From NCBI RefSeq assembly GCF_004765785.1, contig NZ_SBIT01000010.1:186001-250000 (forward strand): DNA of 64,000 nt. The letters are read 5' to 3'. This DNA comes from Halorussus ruber (GTDB lineage: Archaea > Halobacteriota > Halobacteria > Halobacteriales > Haladaptataceae). The notes under the pieces were generated by a model, which did no database searches, was not told the origin of the DNA, and saw only the letters and a list, made by a program, of their open reading frames with translations. Shown in pieces: positions 18,422-25,838 of this stretch (position 1 is its first letter; each line of letters begins with the position of its first letter). The position numbers and the translations under genes are program-made.

Positions 18422-19588
18422 ATGACACGCTCTGTCTGGCTCAAGGCCGACGACGCGGTCGGCGACTGGGACGCCCGCCGGAAGCGAATCACGGCGGGAC
18501 TCGAAGCAGGGGTCGATTGGGTGCTGGTAGACGCCGCCGACGTGGGTCAAGTTCGGGAACTCGGCGACGTGAACGTCGCGGCGTTCACCGACGGGGACGC
18601 CAAAGTAATCGACGAGGCCGAGCCGCAGGCCGAACCAGACGCCTACGTCGTGGGCAAAGACGGCGAGGGCGACGGGACCGTCGATTTGCCCGCCGACTTC
18701 TCCGGCTCTGCTGACCTCTCGACGCTCCGGCGCGACGACGACCGGGCCGACGGGGCCTACGTCCGCATCTTCAACGAGGGCTACGAGGAGTTCGCCGAGG
18801 CGGCGGCCCAAGAGGCCGACTACACCATCGTCGTCGGCGAGGACTGGACCATCATCCCCCTCGAAAACCTCATCGCGCGCATCGGCGAGGAGACCGAGCT
18901 AATCGCGGGCGTCACGTCGGCCGAGGAGGCCGAGACGGCCTTCGAGACGCTTGAAATCGGGAGCGATGCGGTCTTGCTGGACACCGACGACCCCGACGAG
19001 ATTCGCAAGACCGTCGAGGTCCGCGAGGCCGCCGAGCGCGAGACCCTCGACCTCGACTGGGCGGAGGTCACAGCCGTCGAGCGCACCGGGAGCGCCGACC
19101 GCGTCTGCGTCGATACTGGCAGTCTGATGGACCACGACGAGGGGATGCTGGTGGGGTCGATGTCGCGGGGCCTGTTCTTCGTCCACGCCGAGACCGCCGA
19201 GTCGCCCTACGTCGCCTCGCGGCCCTTCCGGGTGAACGCTGGCGCGGTCCACGCCTACGTCCGGACGCCGGACGGCGGCACGAAGTACCTCTCGGAACTC
19301 AAGTCGGGCGACGAGGTGCAGGTCGTGGACACCGACGGCCACACCCGCGAGGCCACGGTCGGCCGGATCAAAATCGAGAAGCGCCCGATGTTCCGGGTCG
19401 AAGCCGAGTTCTCGGACGGCGACAGAGTCGAGACGCTCCTCCAGAACGCCGAAACCATCAAAATCGCCACCAGCGAGGGCCGGAAGGCGATTACGGACCT
19501 CGAAGTCGGCGACGAGATCCGAGTCTACCACGAGGGCGGCGCTCGACACTTTGGCGAAGCCGTCGAAGAGAGCATCATCGAGAAGTAA
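18422..19588 (+). CDS. aroB': 3-dehydroquinate synthase II (archaeal type)
   Basis: 388 residues beginning MTRSVWLKADDAVGDWDARR. It forms 3-dehydroquinate from the 2-amino-3,7-dideoxyheptulosonate precursor in the archaeal shikimate route. Conserved blocks are EADYTIVVGEDWTIIPLENL, RVCVDTGSLMDHDEGMLVGS and ASRPFRVNAGAVHAYV. aroD (step 2) is 0.6 kb downstream on the opposite strand. A divergent homologue lies at 37.4 kb in the P450 block; this copy is the housekeeping one because it has the full N-terminal half and sits with aroD. Confidence 0.93.
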   Translation: MTRSVWLKADDAVGDWDARRKRITAGLEAGVDWVLVDAADVGQVRELGDVNVAAFTDGDAKVIDEAEPQAEPDAYVVGKDGEGDGTVDLPADFSGSADLSTLRRDDDRADGAYVRIFNEGYEEFAEAAAQEADYTIVVGEDWTIIPLENLIARIGEETELIAGVTSAEEAETAFETLEIGSDAVLLDTDDPDEIRKTVEVREAAERETLDLDWAEVTAVERTGSADRVCVDTGSLMDHDEGMLVGSMSRGLFFVHAETAESPYVASRPFRVNAGAVHAYVRTPDGGTKYLSELKSGDEVQVVDTDGHTREATVGRIKIEKRPMFRVEAEFSDGDRVETLLQNAETIKIATSEGRKAITDLEVGDEIRVYHEGGARHFGEAVEESIIEK

Positions 19589-19609
19589 CCGCGGTACGGA
19601 ACCCGAGCG

Positions 19610-20059
19610 TTACCGCGAGACCGCGTTGCCCTCGGTCGGGCCGTTGGGACCCTCGCGCTCGGGGAGGGGCGTCGTACACCACTGACAGAAGTCGAGGTCC
19701 TCGTCCACGGGCTTGCCGCAGGCCGGACACTGCTCGCCCGCCTCCTCCTCGGCGGGAGCGCGCTGGAGCGCCAGCCAGTAGGCGTCGATGGCGCTGAACA
19801 ACCGGACCATCCAGATGGGCACGAGCGCCTCCAGCGGGAGGCCCTGCGTGGCCTCCATGGCGGCGTCGAAGGCCCCGGACATGCTCGTGGCGCTCCCGGT
19901 TTCGGGGAGCGGGACGAACAGCAAGACGGCGGCGACCGCGAACGCGAACCACATCGCCGAGCGAAGCCACTCCTTGATGTAGACGTGCCCGAGACCGGGC
20001 AGGAAGAAGGACAACACAGCGCCCAACCACGGACGCTTCTCGGTTTTCGTATGAGTCAC
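19610..20059 (-). CDS. Membrane protein with C-terminal zinc ribbon
   Basis: 149 residues from a GTG at 20059 (THTKTEKRPWLGAVLSFFLP); a TATA-like ATTTATTAACG sits about 27-33 bases upstream, favouring this leaderless start over the longer open frame. FFLPGLGHVYIKEWLRSAMW is a TM2-domain-like segment, followed by two further hydrophobic stretches. The C-terminus has a zinc ribbon CPACGKPVDEDLDFCQWC. Function unknown (DUF7575-like). Confidence 0.75.
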   Translation of the reverse strand: MTHTKTEKRPWLGAVLSFFLPGLGHVYIKEWLRSAMWFAFAVAAVLLFVPLPETGSATSMSGAFDAAMEATQGLPLEALVPIWMVRLFSAIDAYWLALQRAPAEEEAGEQCPACGKPVDEDLDFCQWCTTPLPEREGPNGPTEGNAVSR

Positions 20060-20223
20060 TAGTCGCGGGTAACCGGCCGACGTTAATAAATGCTGTCCCC
20101 GAACGCCGTCGCTGACCGTCAATGTAGGCGTTTTATTTGAAGTCCCGGGCGGTATCTGGGGGTCGTGGCGCGTCTCTCGCCGCGCCATTCGCTGTACCTT
20201 TCGCCGGTGTCGTCCCGCTTCCC

Positions 20224-20895
20224 TCAGCGCAGGTCGTCCACGAGTCGCGCCAACGTGGCGAGGTCGTACTGGCCCGGCGCGGTCGCGTCCGCTGGATCGA
20301 CCGGCGCGTAGCCGATTCTCGACCCGTAGAGCGGCGCGACCGCCCGCGAGTGGCGACCCGGTTCGCCCATCGCCATCGTCGCCACCCGCGCGCCGGCCTC
20401 GGCGAACTCGTGGGTGACCGTCAGCAAGTCGAGGACATCGCCTCGATTCTCGGCGGTCACGGCGAGTTTGCCCACGTCAGCGCGGTCGGTCGCGGCTTCG
20501 AGGAGACCCCGGAGGTCTGGTTCCGGCGGCGTGCGCTCGAAGTTGTGGACCGAGGCCACGACTTTGGTTCCGGTCCGGCGAGCGCGCTCGGCGACGCGCT
20601 CGCCGTCGCCCTCGGTCAGCGACTGGAGTTCGACATCCACCGCTTCCACGCAGACCAGTTCGGCGGCCTCGGCGAGTTGAGCGAGTCGGGCGTCGTCCTC
20701 CTCGGCCTCGCCGCCCTCCCACTCTGCCCGGTTAGTGGCGAGGACGGGCAGTTGTCCGTCGTAGTCGCGGAGTTGGGCGAGCGGGTCGTCGGCGAGGTCC
20801 ATCCGGAACTCGACCGCGTCGGCGTGTTCTCGGGCCTCGGGTTCGGCGTCGAGGTCGGTGAGGCTCGCCGTGAGGACGAACTCCTCGAAATTCAT
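20224..20895 (-). CDS. aroD: 3-dehydroquinate dehydratase, type I
   Basis: 223 residues. It dehydrates 3-dehydroquinate to 3-dehydroshikimate. Type I features are VEFRMDLADDPL, the histidine segment VVASVHNFERTPP, the Schiff-base lysine in ADVGKLAVTAEN and the C-terminal MGEPGRHSRAVAPLYGS. Slightly short compared with bacterial enzymes but all active-site blocks are present. Partner of aroB' immediately upstream. Confidence 0.95.
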   Translation of the reverse strand: MNFEEFVLTASLTDLDAEPEAREHADAVEFRMDLADDPLAQLRDYDGQLPVLATNRAEWEGGEAEEDDARLAQLAEAAELVCVEAVDVELQSLTEGDGERVAERARRTGTKVVASVHNFERTPPEPDLRGLLEAATDRADVGKLAVTAENRGDVLDLLTVTHEFAEAGARVATMAMGEPGRHSRAVAPLYGSRIGYAPVDPADATAPGQYDLATLARLVDDLR

Positions 20896-21040
20896 GTCTC
20901 GGAGTGCGTGTGGCGCGTGGAAAAGTGTACTTGTCGCGTCGAATTTGTGGGTCTGGGATAGTAGTCGTGGTGAAGAGGGCTATCGCTGGAGTAAGGCGAT
21001 TGTACCGGTACAGGACCGTGGACAGCACGAAACAGAGAAA

Positions 21041-21262
21041 CTGGCTTCAGGCTTGAACACAGGCGTCACCGCGACCGCACCGCACCGCGCCTCGTCCTCC
21101 CCAGCCTCCTCGCTCCTTCGCTTCGCTCAGTCACTCGTCCCTCGCGCGCAAGGCGCGGCGCGAGAGCGCCGCGCCACGCGCGCCGACCGCGACCGCAGAG
21201 AGTACTTCTACAATTCCTAAACAATCAAAAGAAGTGCTTAAACAATTGTTCTTACTTCTTAT
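21041..21262 (-). repeat. Dispersed structured element, family 1, copy 3
   Basis: Read on the minus strand. Outer arms GCGCGC are at 21144-21149 and 21178-21183; inner arms are GGCGCGGCGC (21152-21161) and GCGCCGCGCC (21166-21175). The core (complement of CTCGTCCTCCCCAGCC, near 21081-21096) and the tail (complement of CTGGCTTCAGGCTTGAA, 21041-21057) are shared with copies 1 and 2, as is the A/T-rich head with ACAATTGTTTAAGCAC. It lies between divergent aroD and the metG-proximal candidate RNA. Confidence 0.8.
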
Positions 21263-21322
21263 CTCCCGACTAACCTCTCGCTGCCAACCGTCTCTGCCAC
21301 CCCGCAACACCCCGAACCAACG

Positions 21323-21330
21323 TTTAAATA
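21323..21330 (+). promoter_or_regulatory. TATA box of candidate RNA gene
   Basis: TTTAAATA, a near-ideal haloarchaeal TATA box, about 30 bases before the predicted 5' end of the structured region that begins near 21355-21361 and 280 bases before the metG start. That is too far to serve a leaderless metG transcript. Confidence 0.5.
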
Positions 21331-21354
21331 TCGAGACGCCCAATCCGAAATCGT

Positions 21355-21475
21355 GCTACTCACGGTCCGAACCCCCGCGCAGTCGAGGACACGCCCTCGC
21401 GCTATGCGTATGCGCATGCCGAGCAACGCGTAGCGTCGGGAGGAGTCGCCCGGACCGTGGCGCGCGGTGTTTTTG
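21355..21475 (+). ncRNA. Candidate structured RNA (or long metG leader)
   Basis: CACGGTCCG (21361-21369) is perfectly complementary to CGGACCGTG (21451-21459). Inside are three hairpins: CGAGG/CCTCG (near 21384-21399), ATGCG/CGCAT (near 21404-21417) and ACGC/GCGT (near 21426-21436). A T5 run follows at 21470-21474, consistent with archaeal termination. No tRNA T-arm or anticodon signature is visible, and no protein-like frame. It may be an independent small RNA or a regulatory leader of metG. Confidence 0.45.
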
Positions 21476-21604
21476 GGTGGTGAAACCCGGCCGCTCGGTC
21501 GAATCGCAAGCCGACCGCTCGAAACCGACGACGAACGACAGACGACAGCATGCCCGAACACGGAAATCGGCGGGTTTTACACCCGCCACGGAGGATTGGA
21601 TAGT

Positions 21605-23788
21605 ATGAGCCACGACGACTTCCCGACGGAGAATCCGGCGGTGGTGACCTGTGGGTTGCCCTACGCCAACGGCGACCTCCACATCGGCCACCTCCGGACG
21701 TACATCAGCGGCGACGCCTACGCTCGCGCACTGGAGAAGTTAGGTCAGGAGACCGCGTTCGTCTCCGGGTCCGACATGCACGGGACCCCGGTCGCGGTCA
21801 ACGCCGAGAAGCGGGGCGTCTCCCCCGAGGAGTTCGCGCTGGAACACCACGAGAAGTACGCCGAGACCTTCCCGCGGTTCAACGTCGAGTTCGACAACTA
21901 CGGCCACACCCACGACGAGACCAACACCGAACTCACCCAATCGTTCGTCCGGTCGTGGGTCGAGAACGACCACGTCTTCGAGAAGGAGATTCAGGTGGCG
22001 TGGGACCCCGAGGCCGACACGCCCCTGCCCGACCGCTACGTCGAGGGGACCTGCCCCTACTGCGGTGCCAAAGCCCGCGGCGACGAGTGCGACGAGGGCT
22101 GTCAGCGCCACCTCGAACCCGGCGAAATCGAGGACCCGGTCAGCACCATCACGGGCAACCCCGCCGAGTACCGCACGCGAGAACACAAGTTCCTGCGACT
22201 CTCGGACTTTCAGGAGTACCTGAAGGGGTTCATCGACCGCCTCGAAGGCACCAGCAACGCCCGCAACCAGCCAAAAGAGTGGATCGAGGGCGAACTGCAG
22301 GACCTCTGTATCACCCGCGACATGGACTGGGGTATCGACTATCCGGGTGAAGGCAAAGAGGACCTCGTTCTCTACGTCTGGGTGGACGCCCCTATCGAGT
22401 ACGTCTCCTCGACCAAGCAGTACACCGAGCGCGTCGGTGCAGACGAGTACGACTGGGAGGAGGTCTGGAAGGCGGGCGCACCCGAGGCCGACGCCCCCGA
22501 GGCGGCCGACGACGAGACGTGGGACGACGCCGACACGGGCGACATCGTCCACGTCATCGGTCGGGACATCATCCAGCACCACACCGTCTTCTGGCCCTCG
22601 ATGCTCCGGGGCGCGGGCTACAACGAACCCCGCGCGGTCATGGCCAGCGGCTTCGTCAACCTCGACGGGCAGGCGTTCTCGACCAGTCGCAACCGCGCGG
22701 TCTGGGCCGACGACTACCTCGACGAGGGCTTGGACCCCGACCTCGTGCGCTACTACCTGACCACGACCGGCGGCTTCCAGCAGGACGTGGACTTCTCGTG
22801 GGAGAAGTTCCAAGAGCGCGTCAACGGCGAGTTGGTCGGCACGCTCGGCAACTTCGCCTACCGGAGCCTGCTGTTCGCGGCCCGGAACTACGACGGCGCG
22901 CCCGACGCCGACACCTCCGAGGAGGTCGCCTCGCGCATCGAAGACGCGGTCGCGGACTTCGAGGAAGCGGTCAACGACTACTCGCTCAAGCAGGCTGGCG
23001 ACGCCGCAGTCGCGCTCGCTGGCTTCGGCAACGAGTACATCCAGCGCAACGAACCGTGGAACCTGACCGGCGACGACGGCGAGTCGCGTAGCGACTCGGA
23101 ATCACCGAGCGGCGATGAGCCGCGAGGTCCCACGCGCGCAGAACAGGTCATCTACGACTGCGTCCAGATTGCGAAGGCCGTCGCCGTCCTCTCCGCGCCC
23201 ATCCTGCCCGGCAAGGCCCAGACCCTCTGGGAGCAGTTGGGCGAGGAGGGGTCGGTCCACGACGCGAATCTCGACGCCTGCCTCCAGTCGCCGCCGGGCG
23301 AGTTCGGCGAACCCGACGAACTCTTCGACAAAATCGAGGACGAGCGCGTCGAACAACTCAACGAGAAGCTACAGGAGCGAATCGAAGCGGCTACGGACGA
23401 CAGCGGCGAAGACGCGACCGAGGAGAGCGAAGACGACACCATGAGTGAAGACATCCAACCCGTCAAGGAGGACCGCATCAGCTTCGAAGACTTCCAAGAC
23501 CTCGACATCCGCGTCGGCGAAATCGAGGTCGCCGAACCCATCGAGGGCGCAGACGACCTCGCGCGCCTCGAAGTGGACATCGGCACCGAGACCCGCCAAA
23601 TCGTCGCGGGCATCAAGCAACTCCACGACCTCGACGCGCTTCCGGGGACGAAGGTCGTCGTCGTGGCGAACCTCGAACAGGCCGAACTGTTCGGCGTCGA
23701 GTCCAACGGCATGGTGCTGGCGGCCGGCGAAGAGGCCGACCTGCTGACGACTCACGAGGACAGCGTGCCGGGGACAAAGGTGCGATAG
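21605..23788 (+). CDS. metG: Methionyl-tRNA synthetase with C-terminal tRNA-binding domain
   Basis: 727 residues from ATG 21605 (MSHDDFPTENPAVVTCGLPY). Class I signature PYANGDLHIGHLR; zinc-binding insert CPYCGAKARGDECDEGC; the KMSKS loop appears as FSTSRNRAVWADD; anticodon-binding helices follow. After an acidic linker (about 595-620) comes an EMAP-II/Arc1p-like tRNA-binding domain (ISFEDFQDLDIRVGEIEVAE to GMVLAAG). In the helical domain, between NEPWNLTGDD and AEQVIYDCVQIAK, there is an unusual Ser/Arg/Gly-rich insert encoded by palindromic DNA (see 23081-23131). Confidence 0.97.
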   Translation: MSHDDFPTENPAVVTCGLPYANGDLHIGHLRTYISGDAYARALEKLGQETAFVSGSDMHGTPVAVNAEKRGVSPEEFALEHHEKYAETFPRFNVEFDNYGHTHDETNTELTQSFVRSWVENDHVFEKEIQVAWDPEADTPLPDRYVEGTCPYCGAKARGDECDEGCQRHLEPGEIEDPVSTITGNPAEYRTREHKFLRLSDFQEYLKGFIDRLEGTSNARNQPKEWIEGELQDLCITRDMDWGIDYPGEGKEDLVLYVWVDAPIEYVSSTKQYTERVGADEYDWEEVWKAGAPEADAPEAADDETWDDADTGDIVHVIGRDIIQHHTVFWPSMLRGAGYNEPRAVMASGFVNLDGQAFSTSRNRAVWADDYLDEGLDPDLVRYYLTTTGGFQQDVDFSWEKFQERVNGELVGTLGNFAYRSLLFAARNYDGAPDADTSEEVASRIEDAVADFEEAVNDYSLKQAGDAAVALAGFGNEYIQRNEPWNLTGDDGESRSDSESPSGDEPRGPTRAEQVIYDCVQIAKAVAVLSAPILPGKAQTLWEQLGEEGSVHDANLDACLQSPPGEFGEPDELFDKIEDERVEQLNEKLQERIEAATDDSGEDATEESEDDTMSEDIQPVKEDRISFEDFQDLDIRVGEIEVAEPIEGADDLARLEVDIGTETRQIVAGIKQLHDLDALPGTKVVVVANLEQAELFGVESNGMVLAAGEEADLLTTHEDSVPGTKVR
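23081..23131 (+). repeat. In-frame palindromic insert in metG
   Basis: GAGTCGC (23081-23087) and GCGACTC (23091-23097) form a hairpin with loop GTA; GCGGC (23109-23113) and GCCGC (23119-23123) form a second with loop GATGA. The peptide ESRSDSESPSGDEPRGP is not expected at this MetRS position, where a short loop normally sits. It looks like an extragenic-type palindromic repeat captured in frame. Confidence 0.5.
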
Positions 23789-23891
23789 CAGAGACACGAA
23801 CTGGAAGCTCTTTTTATCGGCATCTGAAGTTATTTTACCATAATGATTATTTATATATTAATATATGAGAAATACTTAGAAAAGAATACAT

Positions 23892-25028
23892 ATGTCTGCC
23901 TTCTTTTCTTCCATTATGGTAGAAAACCAACAAGAAAAAGGTGCAGAAGAAGGTGCGAAAAGCACGCGACGTGAGGTTCTTCGGGCGGTCGGAGCCTCTG
24001 GAACGGGGGTTCTTGCCATCCAACACGGACTTCAGGGAGTACGCGCTGGGGGCGACGACGTCAAAATCGTCACACACAAAAGTCGCAACACGGTCGCAAG
24101 GACACAGCGAGTCAGCAAACAGTGGTACGACCACAAGACTCAGGCGAAACAGGCCTTGAATCGGCTTCGGCAGAACCTCGGTGCATCACCCAATGTGCTC
24201 GGGATAAGCACTGAGACGTTAGACGAACGAATCGACGGGCTACGGAAGTTCGGAATTCGAGTTTCGTTCGACGAGGCCGAAGGCTCGCTCCCAGTTGCGA
24301 GCGAAGTCAACGGGATTCCGGTGCTGACTGAAGAGATTCCTGGATTCGACCGTGCTTGCTACACCGGCTATCAGGAGCCGATAAAGGGCGGCAACGGTCA
24401 TACGAGTCCATCTGGTGCGGCGACACTCACCTGTCGCGTATACAAGGGCGGACAGAAGTTCATGATGGGCTGTCGCCACGTGTTCGTGGACAACGACAAA
24501 GGGAACTGTGACGGATCGGACATAACCGGAACCAAATGGTCCCAGGGAGGTGACGAGGTCGGGAAGGTCGTCTACGGATATCAGAACCACGACTGTACCC
24601 TACTCGACAAGAGTACGGACGGCAACCGCGTCTTCGATAACAGCATCGTTGACGAAACGGGGTACGTCGCCGGTCGCGTCACAGCAGAGGGAGTTGATTA
24701 CCTGGCTTCGAGTAACGATACAGTTCGTAAGCGAGGACGTTCGTCGTGTAAGGAGCAGGGAGAAGTCGTCGGTACAGGTACCATCTACTGTAATAACGGC
24801 AACTACGTCGGAAACGCCGTTCGCCATACTGCACACATCGAGTCCGGTGACTCTGGCGGGCCCTCGTACCACAAAATCTCCAAATCCAACAGTTCGGACG
24901 AACTCTACATGCTGAACATCAACACGCACAGCAAGTCGATTACTGGTGACGACACGTGGGGTTCGGCGGCGTTCGCCATGCACAACAAGCGAGATATCTC
25001 GTTTGGCGGTGCGACGTTCAGCGGATAA
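23892..25028 (+). CDS. Tat-exported trypsin-like serine protease (S1 type)
   Basis: 378 residues. A twin-arginine motif TRREVLR is followed by a hydrophobic stretch (AVGASGTGVLAIQ), so Tat export is likely. A charged propeptide-like region (about 55-140) precedes a chymotrypsin-fold domain with catalytic His196 (MMGCRHVFV), Asp234 (NHDCTLL) and Ser321 (ESGDSGGPS). The protein has several cysteines, consistent with an extracellular disulfide-bonded enzyme. The start could be ATG 23892 or 23916; an A/T-rich TATA tract (23850-23868) fits 23892. GC content is lower than in flanking core genes. It probably degrades extracellular protein; the next gene is another exported protein. Confidence 0.82.
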   Translation: MSAFFSSIMVENQQEKGAEEGAKSTRREVLRAVGASGTGVLAIQHGLQGVRAGGDDVKIVTHKSRNTVARTQRVSKQWYDHKTQAKQALNRLRQNLGASPNVLGISTETLDERIDGLRKFGIRVSFDEAEGSLPVASEVNGIPVLTEEIPGFDRACYTGYQEPIKGGNGHTSPSGAATLTCRVYKGGQKFMMGCRHVFVDNDKGNCDGSDITGTKWSQGGDEVGKVVYGYQNHDCTLLDKSTDGNRVFDNSIVDETGYVAGRVTAEGVDYLASSNDTVRKRGRSSCKEQGEVVGTGTIYCNNGNYVGNAVRHTAHIESGDSGGPSYHKISKSNSSDELYMLNINTHSKSITGDDTWGSAAFAMHNKRDISFGGATFSG

Positions 25029-25112
25029 TCCCTCGCCGAACACGCTCACGTTGATAAAACAGCCTTTTTAGCTTTCGGGTGTATTATGTGGACATCTAGT
25101 TAACTGTCCGTC

Positions 25113-25679
25113 ATGAAACGGAGAACGCTACTCGTCGCGGCTGGTGTCGGGGTAACAGGCACCACTGGATTCGCGGTCCACAGTTCGAATATGAAAGAAA
25201 AAAACGTCGCCATAGAGTCGGTGGACGAGGTCCCCGAAGAGTATGGATTCAACGTGGACGCGACCGTCCGCGAACCGGAGATAACGAACGACCACACCGC
25301 TATCATCCGGATTACCGTCGAGAACGAACGAGACGAGGCCCGAAAGATTTCCGATGGAAATCGGGAGCTTTTTTCGACACTGACCAGCACCGAACCCGGA
25401 CTCCTGCTCCTCGACCGTGAGGCGTCGCCCCTCCGGACGCCAGGGTGCTGGCGACCGGTGTTCGGTCAATCGCGCTCGATGGAACTCCGAATCGCGGAGA
25501 TTCCGCCGAAGGGGACGGCCACGATAGACCTCGCCGTCTGGGGTGAATCGGGCGTCTCACTGAACGAGTGCCTTCCGACTGGAACGTTCCGCTTCGATAC
25601 GACGTATCACGTCTTCGGCGCGGAAGAGCGGGAGTTCGACTGGGGATTCGCACTCTCGGTCGAAGAACAGCAGGCGTAA
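25113..25679 (+). CDS. Exported protein of unknown function
   Basis: 188 residues. MKRRTLLVAAGVGVTGTTGF is a short Tat-like signal. The mature part has a beta-rich pattern (TAIIRITVENERDEARKISD, ELRIAEIPPKGTATIDLAVW), resembling a single immunoglobulin-like or intracellular-proteinase-inhibitor-like domain, with two cysteines. It follows the protease gene by 84 bases in the same direction, so an accessory or inhibitor role is possible but unproven. Confidence 0.7.
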   Translation: MKRRTLLVAAGVGVTGTTGFAVHSSNMKEKNVAIESVDEVPEEYGFNVDATVREPEITNDHTAIIRITVENERDEARKISDGNRELFSTLTSTEPGLLLLDREASPLRTPGCWRPVFGQSRSMELRIAEIPPKGTATIDLAVWGESGVSLNECLPTGTFRFDTTYHVFGAEEREFDWGFALSVEEQQA

Positions 25680-25838
25680 TCAGAGGTCGTCCACGACCTG
25701 CGCCAACTCCTCGGTCGGAATAAATTCTATTCGGGAGCGATGCAATAAGGGGATTGCGGCCACTTGAACAACTCGTGGCCGAGTGAATTTCGGGCCAATC
25801 ACCGGGGGTTTTTGGCCCGGACGGGCGTACCCGCCGGT

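Noticed and set aside
21361-21459. tRNA gene upstream of metG
   Set aside because: Closing stem and three arms are suggestive, but there is no T-arm TTC consensus, no anticodon loop of seven bases and the closing stem is nine pairs.
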